From: Orrella marina
GTDB lineage: Bacteria > Pseudomonadota > Gammaproteobacteria > Burkholderiales > Burkholderiaceae_B
DNA length: 64,000 nt
Assembly: GCF_003058465.1 (NCBI RefSeq)
Contig: NZ_CP028901.1
Location: forward strand, 1,054,001-1,118,000
Direction of reading: 5' to 3'
Shown: one piece after another, positions 1-9,062 of the stretch
Layout: the number at the start of each line of letters is the position of its first letter
Numbering within the stretch: position 1 is the first letter of the stretch
The notes under the pieces: model-generated
What the model saw: the letters and a program-made list of their open reading frames with translations, nothing else
What the model was told of the DNA's origin: nothing
The model's database searches: none
Made by a program: the position numbers and the translations under genes

Positions 1-543
1 GAGTGGATGGCATGGATGAGGGCTCCTCGACAGAGAATCAAGATTCGTTAAAAAGTGAAAAAGCGAAAGATGTGAAGTACGTGAAACACATGGCGGGCAG
101 CAAAGTGCGCTAAAGATCTGAAACAGGAGGGATGTTCACGGAACTCGGTTAATGCAATGACGGCAAATGAAAACGGTGCAGGAGAAAATTAGAAATTGCA
201 GACATGAAGTCCTGAGACAGCCTGTGGAGTTCTTCCCAGGTCAGTCGCCACTCATGACACCCACTGATCAACGCCGCGTTGCCTCATGATCCGCGCCACG
301 GCAAGTTTAAAGTGTCGGCGAACCAACGCCACATGACAAGAGGTGGCACAGCACGCGGCGAGACCGGTCAGGGGCAGGGACCAACACATGCAGTCAGTCG
401 GTCAGGTGGAGACTCCGAAAGCAAAGCTTTTGTTTGGGTTAATCCTGATCTGTCGCAACAAAAATGCTGCGCTGCAACTGCTAAACTTTGCTGCGCCGCA
501 AGATGCACTGCGGTCCATTTGAACCACGAACGGATGTGATCCT
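1..543. other. Left-edge stretch without a confident gene
   Basis: No recognisable protein is encoded here. An open frame at 3-113 on the plus strand (ending ...GSKVR, stop TAA) runs in from the left edge and could be the hydrophilic C-terminal tail of an upstream gene, but it is too short to judge. The rest, up to the SDR start, looks intergenic; the open frame at 279-539 has an atypical composition and no family resemblance. Confidence 0.35.
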
Positions 544-1338
544 ATGCAATTAGAAAACAGTGTTGCTCTGGTAACTGGCGCAGCCAGCGGAATCGGTGAG
601 ACCACCGCAAAGACCCTGGCAGCCAAAGGCGCCCGCATTGCCCTGGTCGATCGGGATGAAGAACAGATCGAACGCGTCATGCAGGACATACTGGCTGCCG
701 GTGGACAGTGCGTTGCGATTGCCGCCGATGTGACATCAGAGGAAGACACTGCCCGCTTTGTCGCCAGGACAGTCGAGACATTTGGTCAACTCAACATCGC
801 AGTCAGCTGCGCCGGCATCATTCGGGATGGCACCATGCTCAACCTTGATCGCGAGACCGGAAAGGTTTCGCGCAAGCTGAGTCTTGATAAGTGGAACTCG
901 GTGATCGACGTCAATCTGACTGGCACATTTCTCACGCTGCGTGATGCAGCCGAGGCAATGGTCAACGGCGGATGGGATGGTCTGCTCGTACCGATTTCGT
1001 CAGTCAACAAGATCGGACAGGTTGGGCAGCTGAACTACTCTGCCACCAAGGCGGCACTCGAGCGCTTCCCCAAGATCATTGTGGGCGAGTTTCTGCTGCG
1101 CAAGATCCGGCACATCCGCTGTGTCGGTATCGCACCTGGCTACACCGAGACCAAAATTCTGACCGAGATGAACCAGGACGCCCTGCAGGCCATCCTCAAG
1201 GACGTACATCTTGGCCGACTGATCAAACCGCAGGAAATCGCCGACATGATCGCCTACTGTGCGCAAAATGAAGCACTGAACGCGACCACGATCGAGATCA
1301 CCGGCGGTCTGTGCTTCCCCGGCAATATTGCCAAGTAA
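544..1338 (+). CDS. SDR-family NAD(P)-dependent oxidoreductase
   Basis: A 264-residue classical short-chain dehydrogenase/reductase, the usual length for the family. The N-terminal nucleotide-binding motif TGAASGIG is at about residues 11-18, the NAG-like segment is SCAG, and the catalytic Ser and YSATK (Tyr/Lys) lie near residues 153 and 165-169. It probably reduces or oxidises a keto/hydroxy group on a soluble substrate in the cytoplasm. The ATG at 544 gives the Rossmann strand in its normal place, though no strong Shine-Dalgarno is visible. It converges with the M20 amidohydrolase gene. The substrate cannot be inferred. Confidence 0.85.
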   Translation: MQLENSVALVTGAASGIGETTAKTLAAKGARIALVDRDEEQIERVMQDILAAGGQCVAIAADVTSEEDTARFVARTVETFGQLNIAVSCAGIIRDGTMLNLDRETGKVSRKLSLDKWNSVIDVNLTGTFLTLRDAAEAMVNGGWDGLLVPISSVNKIGQVGQLNYSATKAALERFPKIIVGEFLLRKIRHIRCVGIAPGYTETKILTEMNQDALQAILKDVHLGRLIKPQEIADMIAYCAQNEALNATTIEITGGLCFPGNIAK

Positions 1339-1426
1339 GCGCTTGAAGACCAGCGCGTCTGGAGACCCGCCTGCTCGCTTGCCGTCATCGCGTCAGTGAG
1401 ATGAACGTCTGGCAGTGGGCGCGCAA

Positions 1427-2800
1427 TCACGCTTGTGCAGTCTGACTCGATAGTGGTTCCGAACCTGGGTCGGACAGAAGGTCTGCCAGTGTTCTGGCAA
1501 CAATGCATGTGGCAGCCTTCAGGTCAGCCAGGGCAATTCGCTCATCCGGGCGTTTGGCGTTGGACTCAAGCACCGTTCTTGGCCCTGCGCCATAGATGAC
1601 ACCTGGAATGCCGTGCTGCGCATAGAGGCGCACATCCGTGTAAAGCGGTGTGCCGACAGCAGGAATGGCTTCACCCAGGACTGACTGCGCATGTTTTTGA
1701 ATGGCTGTGACCAGCGGCTGGCTTGCAGGAAGTGGACGCATGGCGTGAGCGAGCAATAGCCGCCTGATCGAAACCTGCACACCGTCCTGACCCGGATAGT
1801 TCTGATCGTTGAAGGTCTGAACCGCCTTGCTGATGACTTCACGGATCTCCGCTTCGACTTCGGACGGGTTTTCTTCGGGGATCATCCTGCGATCAAGCTT
1901 GAAGCTCACTGTGCCCGGCACGACATTGGTGTTCGTTCCACCTTCGATACGTCCGACATTCAGGTAAGGGTGCGTGATGCCTGGCACCCCCGAAAAAACT
2001 GACTTGTAGTCCTTGTTGCGGGCGTACAGGGCCTGGAGTATGTGTACCGCACCCTGCAAAGCATCGACCCCGGTATCGGGTATGGCCGCATGCGCCATCT
2101 TTCCACAGACGCTCACCTCCATCTGCAGGCAACCGTTGTGCGCGGTCACAACCTCATAACTGAATCCTGCCGCCATCATCATGTCCGCATGCGTGTGCCC
2201 GTGGCGAAGCAGCCATCCGGGGCCTAGTTCGCCACCAAACTCCTCGTCATACGTCAGATGCAGTTCCACGCAACCTTTTGTGGGGCGTGCGCATGCCTCG
2301 AGCGCACGGATGGCAAAAATATAGGATGCAAAGTCGCTCTTGCTGACAGCGCTGGCTCGACCATAGAGGAAGCCGTTCTCAATCTTGCCGCCATACGGGT
2401 CATGCGTCCAGCCATCGCCTGGAGGCACCACATCACCATGCGCATTGAGCGCAATGGTCGGGCCGCCGCTGCCATAGTCCCGACGCACGATCAGGTTGGT
2501 GATGCTCTGCATGCCTGCGGCCTGAACATCAGCAGCAGGCACCGCAAAGCGTTCGACCGTCCAGCCCAGTGACTCGAGATATCTGGCCGTGACTTCCGCA
2601 TGTGGTGCATTGTCACCAGGTGGCGTATCTGTGGGTGTCTGAACCAGCTTCTGGAGCAGGGCAACCTCCTCCTCAAAATGCTGGGCAACCCACGCGTCAA
2701 TCAGAACCTCTTTCGGTGTTGATTCGGACGAAGAAGCCACTGCCGTATTGATCTGCTGGTTCATGGTCTGTTGGTGCGAGAGGCCAGAATGTTGTGTCAT
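1427..2800 (-). CDS. M20-family metallopeptidase / amidohydrolase (ArgE/DapE type)
   Basis: A 457-residue zinc amidohydrolase of the M20 (ArgE/DapE/acetylornithine deacetylase) superfamily. Metal-ligand motifs are visible: NAHGDVVPPGDGW (His and the Asp after Gly) and DEEFGGELGPGW (Glu/Glu). The inserted dimerisation domain follows in the middle and a C-terminal catalytic part ends near residue 450. The first 40 residues are a variable polar leader. It is cytoplasmic and hydrolyses an amide bond, releasing a carboxylate. It lies upstream or downstream on the same strand as two ureide-catabolic genes, so a role in purine or amino-acid nitrogen salvage is inferred from context only. Confidence 0.85.
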   Translation of the reverse strand: MTQHSGLSHQQTMNQQINTAVASSSESTPKEVLIDAWVAQHFEEEVALLQKLVQTPTDTPPGDNAPHAEVTARYLESLGWTVERFAVPAADVQAAGMQSITNLIVRRDYGSGGPTIALNAHGDVVPPGDGWTHDPYGGKIENGFLYGRASAVSKSDFASYIFAIRALEACARPTKGCVELHLTYDEEFGGELGPGWLLRHGHTHADMMMAAGFSYEVVTAHNGCLQMEVSVCGKMAHAAIPDTGVDALQGAVHILQALYARNKDYKSVFSGVPGITHPYLNVGRIEGGTNTNVVPGTVSFKLDRRMIPEENPSEVEAEIREVISKAVQTFNDQNYPGQDGVQVSIRRLLLAHAMRPLPASQPLVTAIQKHAQSVLGEAIPAVGTPLYTDVRLYAQHGIPGVIYGAGPRTVLESNAKRPDERIALADLKAATCIVARTLADLLSDPGSEPLSSQTAQA

Positions 2801-3084
2801 GGTGAATTGGAACGGAAAGAGTGTGTTGCTTGATTATCTGGATAAAGTGGAGCGTGATTACTGCGGGCACTACATGCGGGAACTCAATGCGTAAGCAAAG
2901 AATCCATAAGAATCCATAAGCAAGCAACATGCCAGCGGTGAGAGCGATCAATGCAGAGTAACGGCCGCAGTGCACGAGGAGTAGGGCGCCAGACAGTGGT
3001 TGCAAGTAATCTGGCACCAGAAGTCAGGCACTACTGGACCTGCAGCCATACCCTGCGTCGCGTGATGACGGGGCCTGATCCGGA

Positions 3085-4833
3085 TCAGACTGACTGGATC
3101 AGATGCAGCATCGCGGCCGTTGCCAGCTCCATGTCATGGCTAGTCGTGGATTCCAGCGGGTTGTGGCTAATCCCGTTGTTCTCTCCCCTGACAAAGAGCA
3201 TAGCCTGTGGCATGACAGTCGCAAGCTTCATTGCGTCATGACCCGCGCCACTTGGCAACTCAAACGGCTGTAATCCCAGACTACGAACTGCGTTATCCCA
3301 GTGTTGCTGCATCGCGGGGTCGCTCGGAGCAGCGGCCACACGCATGGTTTCGTTCAAGATGACGCAGACCGACTCTGAGGCCTCGATCTCCCGGATTCCT
3401 TTTACGATGGCTGCAATGACAGTGTCGCGCTGCGCGTCCGTGGGCGCCCGGACATCCAGGCTGAACTCGCACAACCCCGGGATCACATTGATTGATCCGT
3501 TCGGGACCTGAAGCATCCCTACGGTGGCAACCGACCCTGGATGCGCAAGTGCGCACTGCTGGGCCAGCAAGATGATGCGTGCCGCTGCACAGGCGGCATC
3601 CTGGCGCTGGATCATTGGCGTGGTTCCGGCGTGGCCCGCAAGCCCTTTGATTTGTCCCTTGAAACGTACGCCACCATTGATGGATGTCACCACTCCCAGA
3701 GACAGTCCCTTGTTGTTCAGAACCGGGCCCTGCTCAATGTGCACTTCGACGAATCCACGGTATCTGGCGGGATCGCGCTTGATCGATGCAATGCCCTCAA
3801 TGTTGTGGCCGGCCGCCTCGATTGCCTCTCGCATGCTGATGCCATTTGCATCGGTCTGATCCAGCCAGTCATAGTTGAACTTGCCTGTTACAGCCCCGCT
3901 TGCCAGAAACGTCGCCGCAAAACGTTGCCCTTCTTCCTCAGAAAAGCCAATCACCTCGATCCCGCGTGCAGGGCGGATTCCCTGCTGATGCATGACGTCA
4001 ATGCATGCAAGCGGCAGCAATATTCCGAGACGACCATCGTAGCGACCGCCATTGCGCACGGTGTCATAGTGACTGCCCGTCAATAATCTGGGCGCCTCCG
4101 GATCCTGGCCATGGTACACACCGACGACATTGCCGAGATCGTCGATGTGGACCTCATCGCACCCACACTGGCTCATCCGGTCGGCCAGATCCAGCGCGAC
4201 CTGTTGATGCGCAGCGGTCATGAACGTCACGGTCAACGCGCCTTCCTGATCGCTATGCCGTGTCAGATCCTCGTGCCAGTCCCAGAGACGATCTCCAACA
4301 ACGGGCTCTGTGTTAAGTAACGGATCGAATGCGATCTCGAGGGTGCGCAAGACCTCCTGTACGCTGACACGTCTTTCATGATCAACGGGGTGGGCCAGAC
4401 GGCGCTCGAGTTGACTGGCCAGCGTTTCGTGCGTCATCCCGGCTCGTCTGGGCCCGGCGAGCGCAACCAGATGCGGCCAGCCGAATTGCTGCACGTAGCG
4501 TTCGGCAGACTGGGCAAGCGCAGCGGGCAGGGGGGTCGCCATCTGGGTTTTCAGAATCGCCTCTTGCTGCTCGAAAGTTGCATTGAGTACGGCCGTCGCG
4601 ATTCGCTCTCTCAAACAGGCGAGCGTCATACCGGAACCCAGACCCTTGAAAGCATCCTCGAGCCAGGCTGCATGCCCTAGATGGGTCAACGCAGTTTTAA
4701 GGGCAAGTGACTGCTCCTGTTCGCTCAGTGGTTTCAGACAAGGGAACGTCTCGGGCACGCTCCACCCAGGTGGATGACCCGGTTGAGCAGGTTGTGATGT
4801 TTGATCGATTGCACTCGTCTTGGCACTTGTCAT
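3085..4833 (-). CDS. OHCU-decarboxylase-like domain fused to allantoate amidohydrolase (AllC/HyuC family)
   Basis: A 582-residue two-domain protein. Residues ~170-580 are a complete M20 allantoate amidohydrolase/N-carbamoylase: TGSHYDTVRNGGRYDGRLG (metal His/Asp), GFSEEEGQRF (Glu pair), EVHIEQGPVL, and the C-terminal GAGHDAM and HNPLEST segments. Residues ~30-165 resemble OHCU decarboxylase, the last step from urate to allantoin, with the recognisable stretch YVQQFGWPHLVALAGPR and a helical tail, but the catalytic HPxL motif of that family is not seen. The main expected reaction is hydrolysis of allantoate, releasing ammonia and CO2. The neighbour is the PuuE allantoinase, on the same strand. 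The N-terminal domain may be structural or inactive. Confidence 0.82.
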   Translation of the reverse strand: MTSAKTSAIDQTSQPAQPGHPPGWSVPETFPCLKPLSEQEQSLALKTALTHLGHAAWLEDAFKGLGSGMTLACLRERIATAVLNATFEQQEAILKTQMATPLPAALAQSAERYVQQFGWPHLVALAGPRRAGMTHETLASQLERRLAHPVDHERRVSVQEVLRTLEIAFDPLLNTEPVVGDRLWDWHEDLTRHSDQEGALTVTFMTAAHQQVALDLADRMSQCGCDEVHIDDLGNVVGVYHGQDPEAPRLLTGSHYDTVRNGGRYDGRLGILLPLACIDVMHQQGIRPARGIEVIGFSEEEGQRFAATFLASGAVTGKFNYDWLDQTDANGISMREAIEAAGHNIEGIASIKRDPARYRGFVEVHIEQGPVLNNKGLSLGVVTSINGGVRFKGQIKGLAGHAGTTPMIQRQDAACAAARIILLAQQCALAHPGSVATVGMLQVPNGSINVIPGLCEFSLDVRAPTDAQRDTVIAAIVKGIREIEASESVCVILNETMRVAAAPSDPAMQQHWDNAVRSLGLQPFELPSGAGHDAMKLATVMPQAMLFVRGENNGISHNPLESTTSHDMELATAAMLHLIQSV

Positions 4834-5363
4834 GACAGGTCTGTCCAGAAAGTTGATTTCGAAGCACTGGGGGTGGTGAGTAAAACGCGGCGCGAAAGTT
4901 GTTCAAGGTTGTGCAAGAGTTTGGTACACGCCTGCCGAACTTGCAACCCCCCGAGATGAGTTGCCCTGTGGCCGGTCGTGGCCGCGTGTCATTGTCACCC
5001 ACAACATGGCGGCAACCAGAACTCGCGTGCCGGGGTGCCGCGACGGGTGTCCAGCAAGACGCGTGCCAGACTTCGATCCCGGGAAGTCTGGCGTTCTTGT
5101 CCTGGAATCCCCCTGGAGTCACCCTGGAATTCCAGCCAAACCCCGGTCAACCAGATCAGGCGATGACATCCGCCCGCGGTACGCTCCTTCTTGATGGATT
5201 CTCACTCTTGTCCGGGTTCATGTGGCGAGTCACACGGGTCACACGGGTCACACGGCTCGCAAATGCGTCATTTGGTGCAGACGATGCACCATGGTTGGGC
5301 GCGCACTTGCTAACGGCAAGGATGGCTCGCATTGGAGCAGAGCTGATCGTTCTCGACCAGACG
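4834..5363. other. Intergenic stretch between allantoinase and allantoate amidohydrolase genes
   Basis: About 530 bases with no supported gene. Open frames here do not resemble known families and overlap each other. The only structure seen is the short tandem repeat at 5229-5255. It probably carries the promoter of the minus-strand amidohydrolase gene, but no convincing -35/-10 pair was found. Confidence 0.4.
5229..5255. repeat. Triple 9-bp tandem repeat
   Basis: Three exact head-to-tail copies of GTCACACGG. The unit length is a multiple of three, but no gene is recognised across it. It lies about 110 bases beyond the stop codon of the allantoinase gene. Confidence 0.85.
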
Positions 5364-6335
5364 TCAGATGTCACAGGGAAAAGTGGCTCGCCAGTGACGA
5401 GCAATGTCAATTCGTCGGCAGACCCAGACATCCGGTTTGCTTTGAATATAGTCAAGGAACCGTTGCAGTGCACCGATGCGGCCAGGTCGCCCCAGCAACC
5501 GGCAATGCATGCCGATACTCATCATCTTGGGCTTGTTCAGGCCTTCCGGATCCCCTTCGGCATAGAGTGCGTCAAACGAGTCTCTGAGGTAGAGCCAGAA
5601 CGGATCCGCATGCGAAAACCCCTGAGGGAGGGCGAACCGCATATCGTTGCAATCTAGCGTGTAGGGAACGATCAGATGCGATGCCAGTTCTCCGTTGCTA
5701 CGGCGGACCTTCATCCAGAAGGGGAGGTCGTCACCGTAGTAGTCGCTGTCGTATTCGAAACCGCCATGATCAACGACGATCTGCCGGGTGTTGGGACTGT
5801 CTCGACCGGTATACCACCCCAAAGCATGCAGGTGTCGCTGGCCGTGCAAAGGCTCCCCGGTCATCTCGCAAATAATGCGCACGGCTTCACGCAGGTGCTG
5901 CGCCTCCACTTCAGGCGAGCAATCCTGATAGTGGATCCATTTAAGTCCATGGCACGCAATCTCGTGACCAGCCTTCATAAACGCCTGAGTGACCTCAGGT
6001 TGACGGGCCAGCGCACTGGCAATCGCATAGACCGTCAGCGGCAGCCCGCGTGACTCAAACTCGCGCAGAATACGCCAGACACCCGCACGCGACCCGTACT
6101 CATAAATCCCTTCCATGGACATGTGTCGGGCTGGAAATGCCGGCGGCGAGAACATCTCCGACAAGAACGTCTCGCTGGCGGGGTCGCCGTGCAGAACGGA
6201 GTTTTCTCCGCCTTCCTCGTAATTGAGAACAAACTGCACAGCAATGCGAGCGTCGCCAGGCCATTGCGGGTGTGGTGGGTTGGCACCGTAACCAACAAGG
6301 TCACGTGGGTAACTGGCTGTTGAGTCGTAGATCAT
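5364..6335 (-). CDS. puuE: Allantoinase, PuuE (polysaccharide-deacetylase fold) type
   Basis: A 323-residue protein of the urate-catabolism PuuE family, which opens the allantoin ring to allantoate with a polysaccharide-deacetylase (CE4) fold and is unrelated to the amidohydrolase-type allantoinase. Family landmarks are the N-terminal RDLVGYGANPPHPQWPGDAR, LNYEEGGENSVLHGD, the helix EYGSRAGVWRILREFE, HEIACHGLKWIHYQ, and GWYTGRDSPNTR. It is soluble and full length. It sits on the same strand as the allantoate amidohydrolase about 530 bases away, giving consecutive steps of the pathway. The start ATG at 6335 agrees with the family N-terminus (MxYDSTxxYPRDLVGYG). Confidence 0.92.
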   Translation of the reverse strand: MIYDSTASYPRDLVGYGANPPHPQWPGDARIAVQFVLNYEEGGENSVLHGDPASETFLSEMFSPPAFPARHMSMEGIYEYGSRAGVWRILREFESRGLPLTVYAIASALARQPEVTQAFMKAGHEIACHGLKWIHYQDCSPEVEAQHLREAVRIICEMTGEPLHGQRHLHALGWYTGRDSPNTRQIVVDHGGFEYDSDYYGDDLPFWMKVRRSNGELASHLIVPYTLDCNDMRFALPQGFSHADPFWLYLRDSFDALYAEGDPEGLNKPKMMSIGMHCRLLGRPGRIGALQRFLDYIQSKPDVWVCRRIDIARHWRATFPCDI

Positions 6336-6378
6336 CGTAGGTCGTCAGGCGAATTGTTCAGCAAACCGTTCAGACGGG

Positions 6379-6612
6379 TCAGGTGTTTCCGCTGGATTCC
6401 TGTTCATGTTTTTGCAGTATTGCGAACAGTTGATCCTTGAGCAAAAGCTTCTCTTTTTTCAGGGTTTCGATCTCTTCCTGGGTCCCCGGGGAAATATGGT
6501 CTTCCATATTCTTGATCTTGTGGTCCAGATCGTTGTGCTTGTCAAAGAGACGGGTGAAATGGTGGTCGTTGTGCTTGAGCTTGGAGATCAGATCACGGTA
6601 TTCAGGAAACAT
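6379..6612 (-). CDS. YdcH / DUF465 family small protein
   Basis: A 77-residue acidic-basic, coiled-coil protein of the YdcH (DUF465) family of unknown function: MFPEYRDLISKLK, then HFTRLFDKHNDLDHKI, and a helical end with EIETLKKEKLLLKDQL. A longer in-frame start at 6711 exists but adds a hydrophobic leader absent from the family. The ATG at 6612 is preceded by a GGAG ribosome-binding site and gives the normal family N-terminus, so it is preferred. It lies just beyond the allantoinase start, on the same strand, with no functional link evident. Confidence 0.85.
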   Translation of the reverse strand: MFPEYRDLISKLKHNDHHFTRLFDKHNDLDHKIKNMEDHISPGTQEEIETLKKEKLLLKDQLFAILQKHEQESSGNT

Positions 6613-6845
6613 AAAGACTCCGGTGGGTTGAAAAGAAGAAAAGTAAAAAAATGCGTACAACGATAAAGAGCACAATATCAGTCTGAAGCCAGCGGCTCTC
6701 ATACCTGCCAAAACAGGTCCTTCAGAATGCTCCCGTCATGCCTGAGCCTCTGGACCACTCTGATCATCGCATGAAGAAAACGCCTGACCTGCTTATATTG
6801 CTTATATTAGTCCTCAGTTATCTTGGTCCTCGGTTATCTTATCCT

Positions 6846-7900
6846 CTACTTTGCGTCAAAAGCGCGCAAGACCCGCCCGAAAAACTCGTTCGCTTGATCT
6901 GCGTTAAGCCATCGAACAATCACAGATAGGTTTCTGGACGGTTCCACCCAGGTGAAGTTGCCACCCGCTCCAAACGCAAAATAGCTGGTATCCGGAACAG
7001 AGGAAAAAATTCGCTGCTCGTGATTGAGCCAGACCAGGTAACCATAAAACGGAGCAAGTTCGCAAGGTGCCCTCATGCGATCGAACCAGTCCTTGCTAAG
7101 GATCTGACGACCATTGAACGTCCCTTCATTGCGCATGAGTTCCGCAATCAGCGACTGATCCATGGCACTGATCGACACGCCAGCCCCCAGTGCGATCCCC
7201 CCGGAACGCTTGGCATACGCTGACCGTCGATATCGACCCATGCATGATCGTATCCCACCCAGCGCCAGTTCCCGGACATGCCGACCGGAACCGCAATGCG
7301 CTCGCGGAACACTTCAGGAAGTGGTTTTCTGAACAAATGCAGCAATGCCAGCGAAAGCTGGTTGATGCGCACATCGTTGTACTCCCAGTAGCTACCCGGT
7401 GCCTGTAGTGGTCGGGCCTGTCCCTTCACACCGTCCGGAGCAGGGGAGAATGCCAGACTGCGGTAGTGATCAACCTGATCCGGAATATCAAAGCACGACC
7501 CCGTCCACTCGCTGGTCTGCTGCAGCATCTGATGCCAGGTGACCTCCCGGTTGTGCCCTTCATCAAAACCGATGCCCGGCAGCACATCACCAATACGCTG
7601 CTCAGGTCGCAGCAGACCGTCGTCATAGGCCAGCCCGGCAATCAAGGCGAGGTACGCTTTGGCAACACTGAAAGTCAGGTCTGCACGATCCGGCTCCCCC
7701 CAGCTGGCGATCACTTCACCGTCTCGCCGAATGACGCCACTCACACCGCCGCGCTCGTGGACAGGCCCGTAGAGCCGGTTGTAGGGCGGCGGATCACCTT
7801 GATGCACACCCCAGACACCCTTCGTGTCGCGAGACCAGCCAACCTCGTTGGCAACAGCAAAGTTGACAGCGGATGCCAGATAGGCAGGAACATCAGTCAC
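6846..7900 (-). CDS. Serine hydrolase (class C beta-lactamase-like), frameshifted
   Basis: Two adjoining minus-strand frames together make one beta-lactamase-fold serine hydrolase of about 350 residues. The first frame (7900 to ~7190) carries the SxxK nucleophile in LTFSVAKAYLALIAG and the YxN-type motif in YWEYNDVR; the second (to 6846) carries GAGVSISAMDQ and FGAGGNFTW. The frames join at a run of five C on the plus strand (7184-7188): one more base would give GGSHWGAGVSISAMDQ, the expected family sequence. Such proteins act as esterases, peptidases or penicillin-interacting enzymes; no signal peptide is seen, so it is probably cytoplasmic. The break may be real decay or a consensus error. 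Confidence 0.75.
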
Positions 7901-8778
7901 AGAAATCTCCTTGAAAAGCGCGTGATGGCTACAGGCTACGCAACACAGAACGGATGCAGACGAGCCTGCGCCACGTCACCCCTGTCGACAGGGTGATTAA
8001 AAGCACCAGAAGCACCAGACGTGCCCGAAGTGTCGTAATGCCGGATTGCGACGGCGCCGAGGCAGCAGGCTCTCTGCTGGTCAGCCTGTTTGCAGAACTG
8101 AGCGTAGCGTTGATGCAGCGCTGTGCGCAACCAGTCTCTGGACATGCTGTTGAAAGCTGGAACGGGGCGAACTCGCAAAGCGGCTCCAGAGGCGTTGCCA
8201 GACGCCAGTCCACGCCGGAATCTGACACAGAGCAGACAACGAAACCACCATATGGGCCACGAGTCCCGCAACGCGCAGCACGAATTCTGTGAACGCTGGC
8301 CAACACATCGAGCTGAAAAACATCTTAAAAGCCAGAAAAACAGGGTTGTCAAGACCTGATAATGGTGCGCAATGTTAAACTCGAGCCCATATGTAAATAT
8401 TGGATAATCCTGCTGGACAAACCGACGGCAAGGTGACAGCGAGAGGTGAGAGCGAGGCAGACTGCAAGGTCATCGTTTCCATGTCGAACTGCCTGGTGAG
8501 GCCCGTTTAAAGCTGCTGTTGATCCGTTGTGTTTCGCAGATTCCCTCTGGACAAGTCAATGCAGGCGTACGGGGCCTTGTTGAAGGTCTTCGTGCAAGCT
8601 GCCACGCAAGCTGTCGGGGAAGTATCAAGGTCATTCTGATCGGTGCCTCACAGGCTGGTTCAGATGCAGGCCTTGAGTTTCTTGCATGGCTTCCCATGGG
8701 TAGTTTTAAGGAAGGCTGGCTGCCTGAGTATTTGAGTTGAGGGGCAGGATATAGCAGGAGTACTGGATTACTGTCGTA
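7901..8778. other. Intergenic stretch upstream of thrS, first part
   Basis: No gene is supported here. Several overlapping minus-strand frames cover 7929-8352, one of them (8081-8323) starting with a hydrophobic segment, but none resembles a known family or has a clear ribosome-binding site. A plus-strand frame at 8519-8740 is equally unsupported. Confidence 0.4.
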
Positions 8779-8813
8779 TCAGTAACCGTCAGTAATCATC
8801 AGTAATTATCAGT
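8779..8813. repeat. 10-bp direct repeats upstream of thrS
   Basis: About three and a half imperfect copies of a 10-bp unit, TCAGTAAyCr (TCAGTAACCG, TCAGTAATCA, TCAGTAATTA, TCAGTGGCCA). The 10-bp period matches one helical turn, so the copies face the same side of the DNA. This would suit a protein-binding array near the thrS promoter; no protein can be named. Confidence 0.7.
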
Positions 8814-8847
8814 GGCCAGACGGTCATTGATCGAGCGATCAGTGAAT

Positions 8848-8875
8848 GCACACACTGTGTGCGCACAGTGTGTGC
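8848..8875 (+). promoter_or_regulatory. Perfect 12-bp hairpin upstream of thrS
   Basis: GCACACACTGTG and its exact complement CACAGTGTGTGC are separated by a 4-base loop. A short, imperfect T-rich stretch (TCTTT) follows. It lies about 190 bases upstream of the thrS start and could be an attenuator, a weak terminator, or a palindromic operator. Structure is seen directly; function is inferred. Confidence 0.55.
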
Positions 8876-9062
8876 TCTTTGCCTGACTGCACTCTGTCTG
8901 ACTGCACCCGGGTTTTCGGTATTTACTGATTTTTAACGTTTGTAATGATTTCACTATTGATCCGCGAGTGTTGATTCGCAACGTGTTGATCAACAGGGCC
9001 TACGTCTCGGTTTTACCGATTCACTTATTTTTTAACTGACACAGAAGGACGAGTCCGAGAGC

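Noticed and set aside
279..539. 86-codon frame just before the first SDR gene
   Set aside because: Atypical composition and no ribosome-binding site or family match.
4899..5657. 252-codon plus-strand frame between the ureide genes
   Set aside because: It overlaps the PuuE gene antisense and has random-looking composition including a repeated VTRVTR from the tandem repeat.
7936..8352. Minus-strand frames of up to 138 codons upstream of thrS
   Set aside because: Three competing frames, no consistent start site and no recognisable domain.
8779..8813. Possible CRISPR-like array
   Set aside because: The repeats are 10 bases and directly abutting, with no spacers; no cas genes occur in the window.
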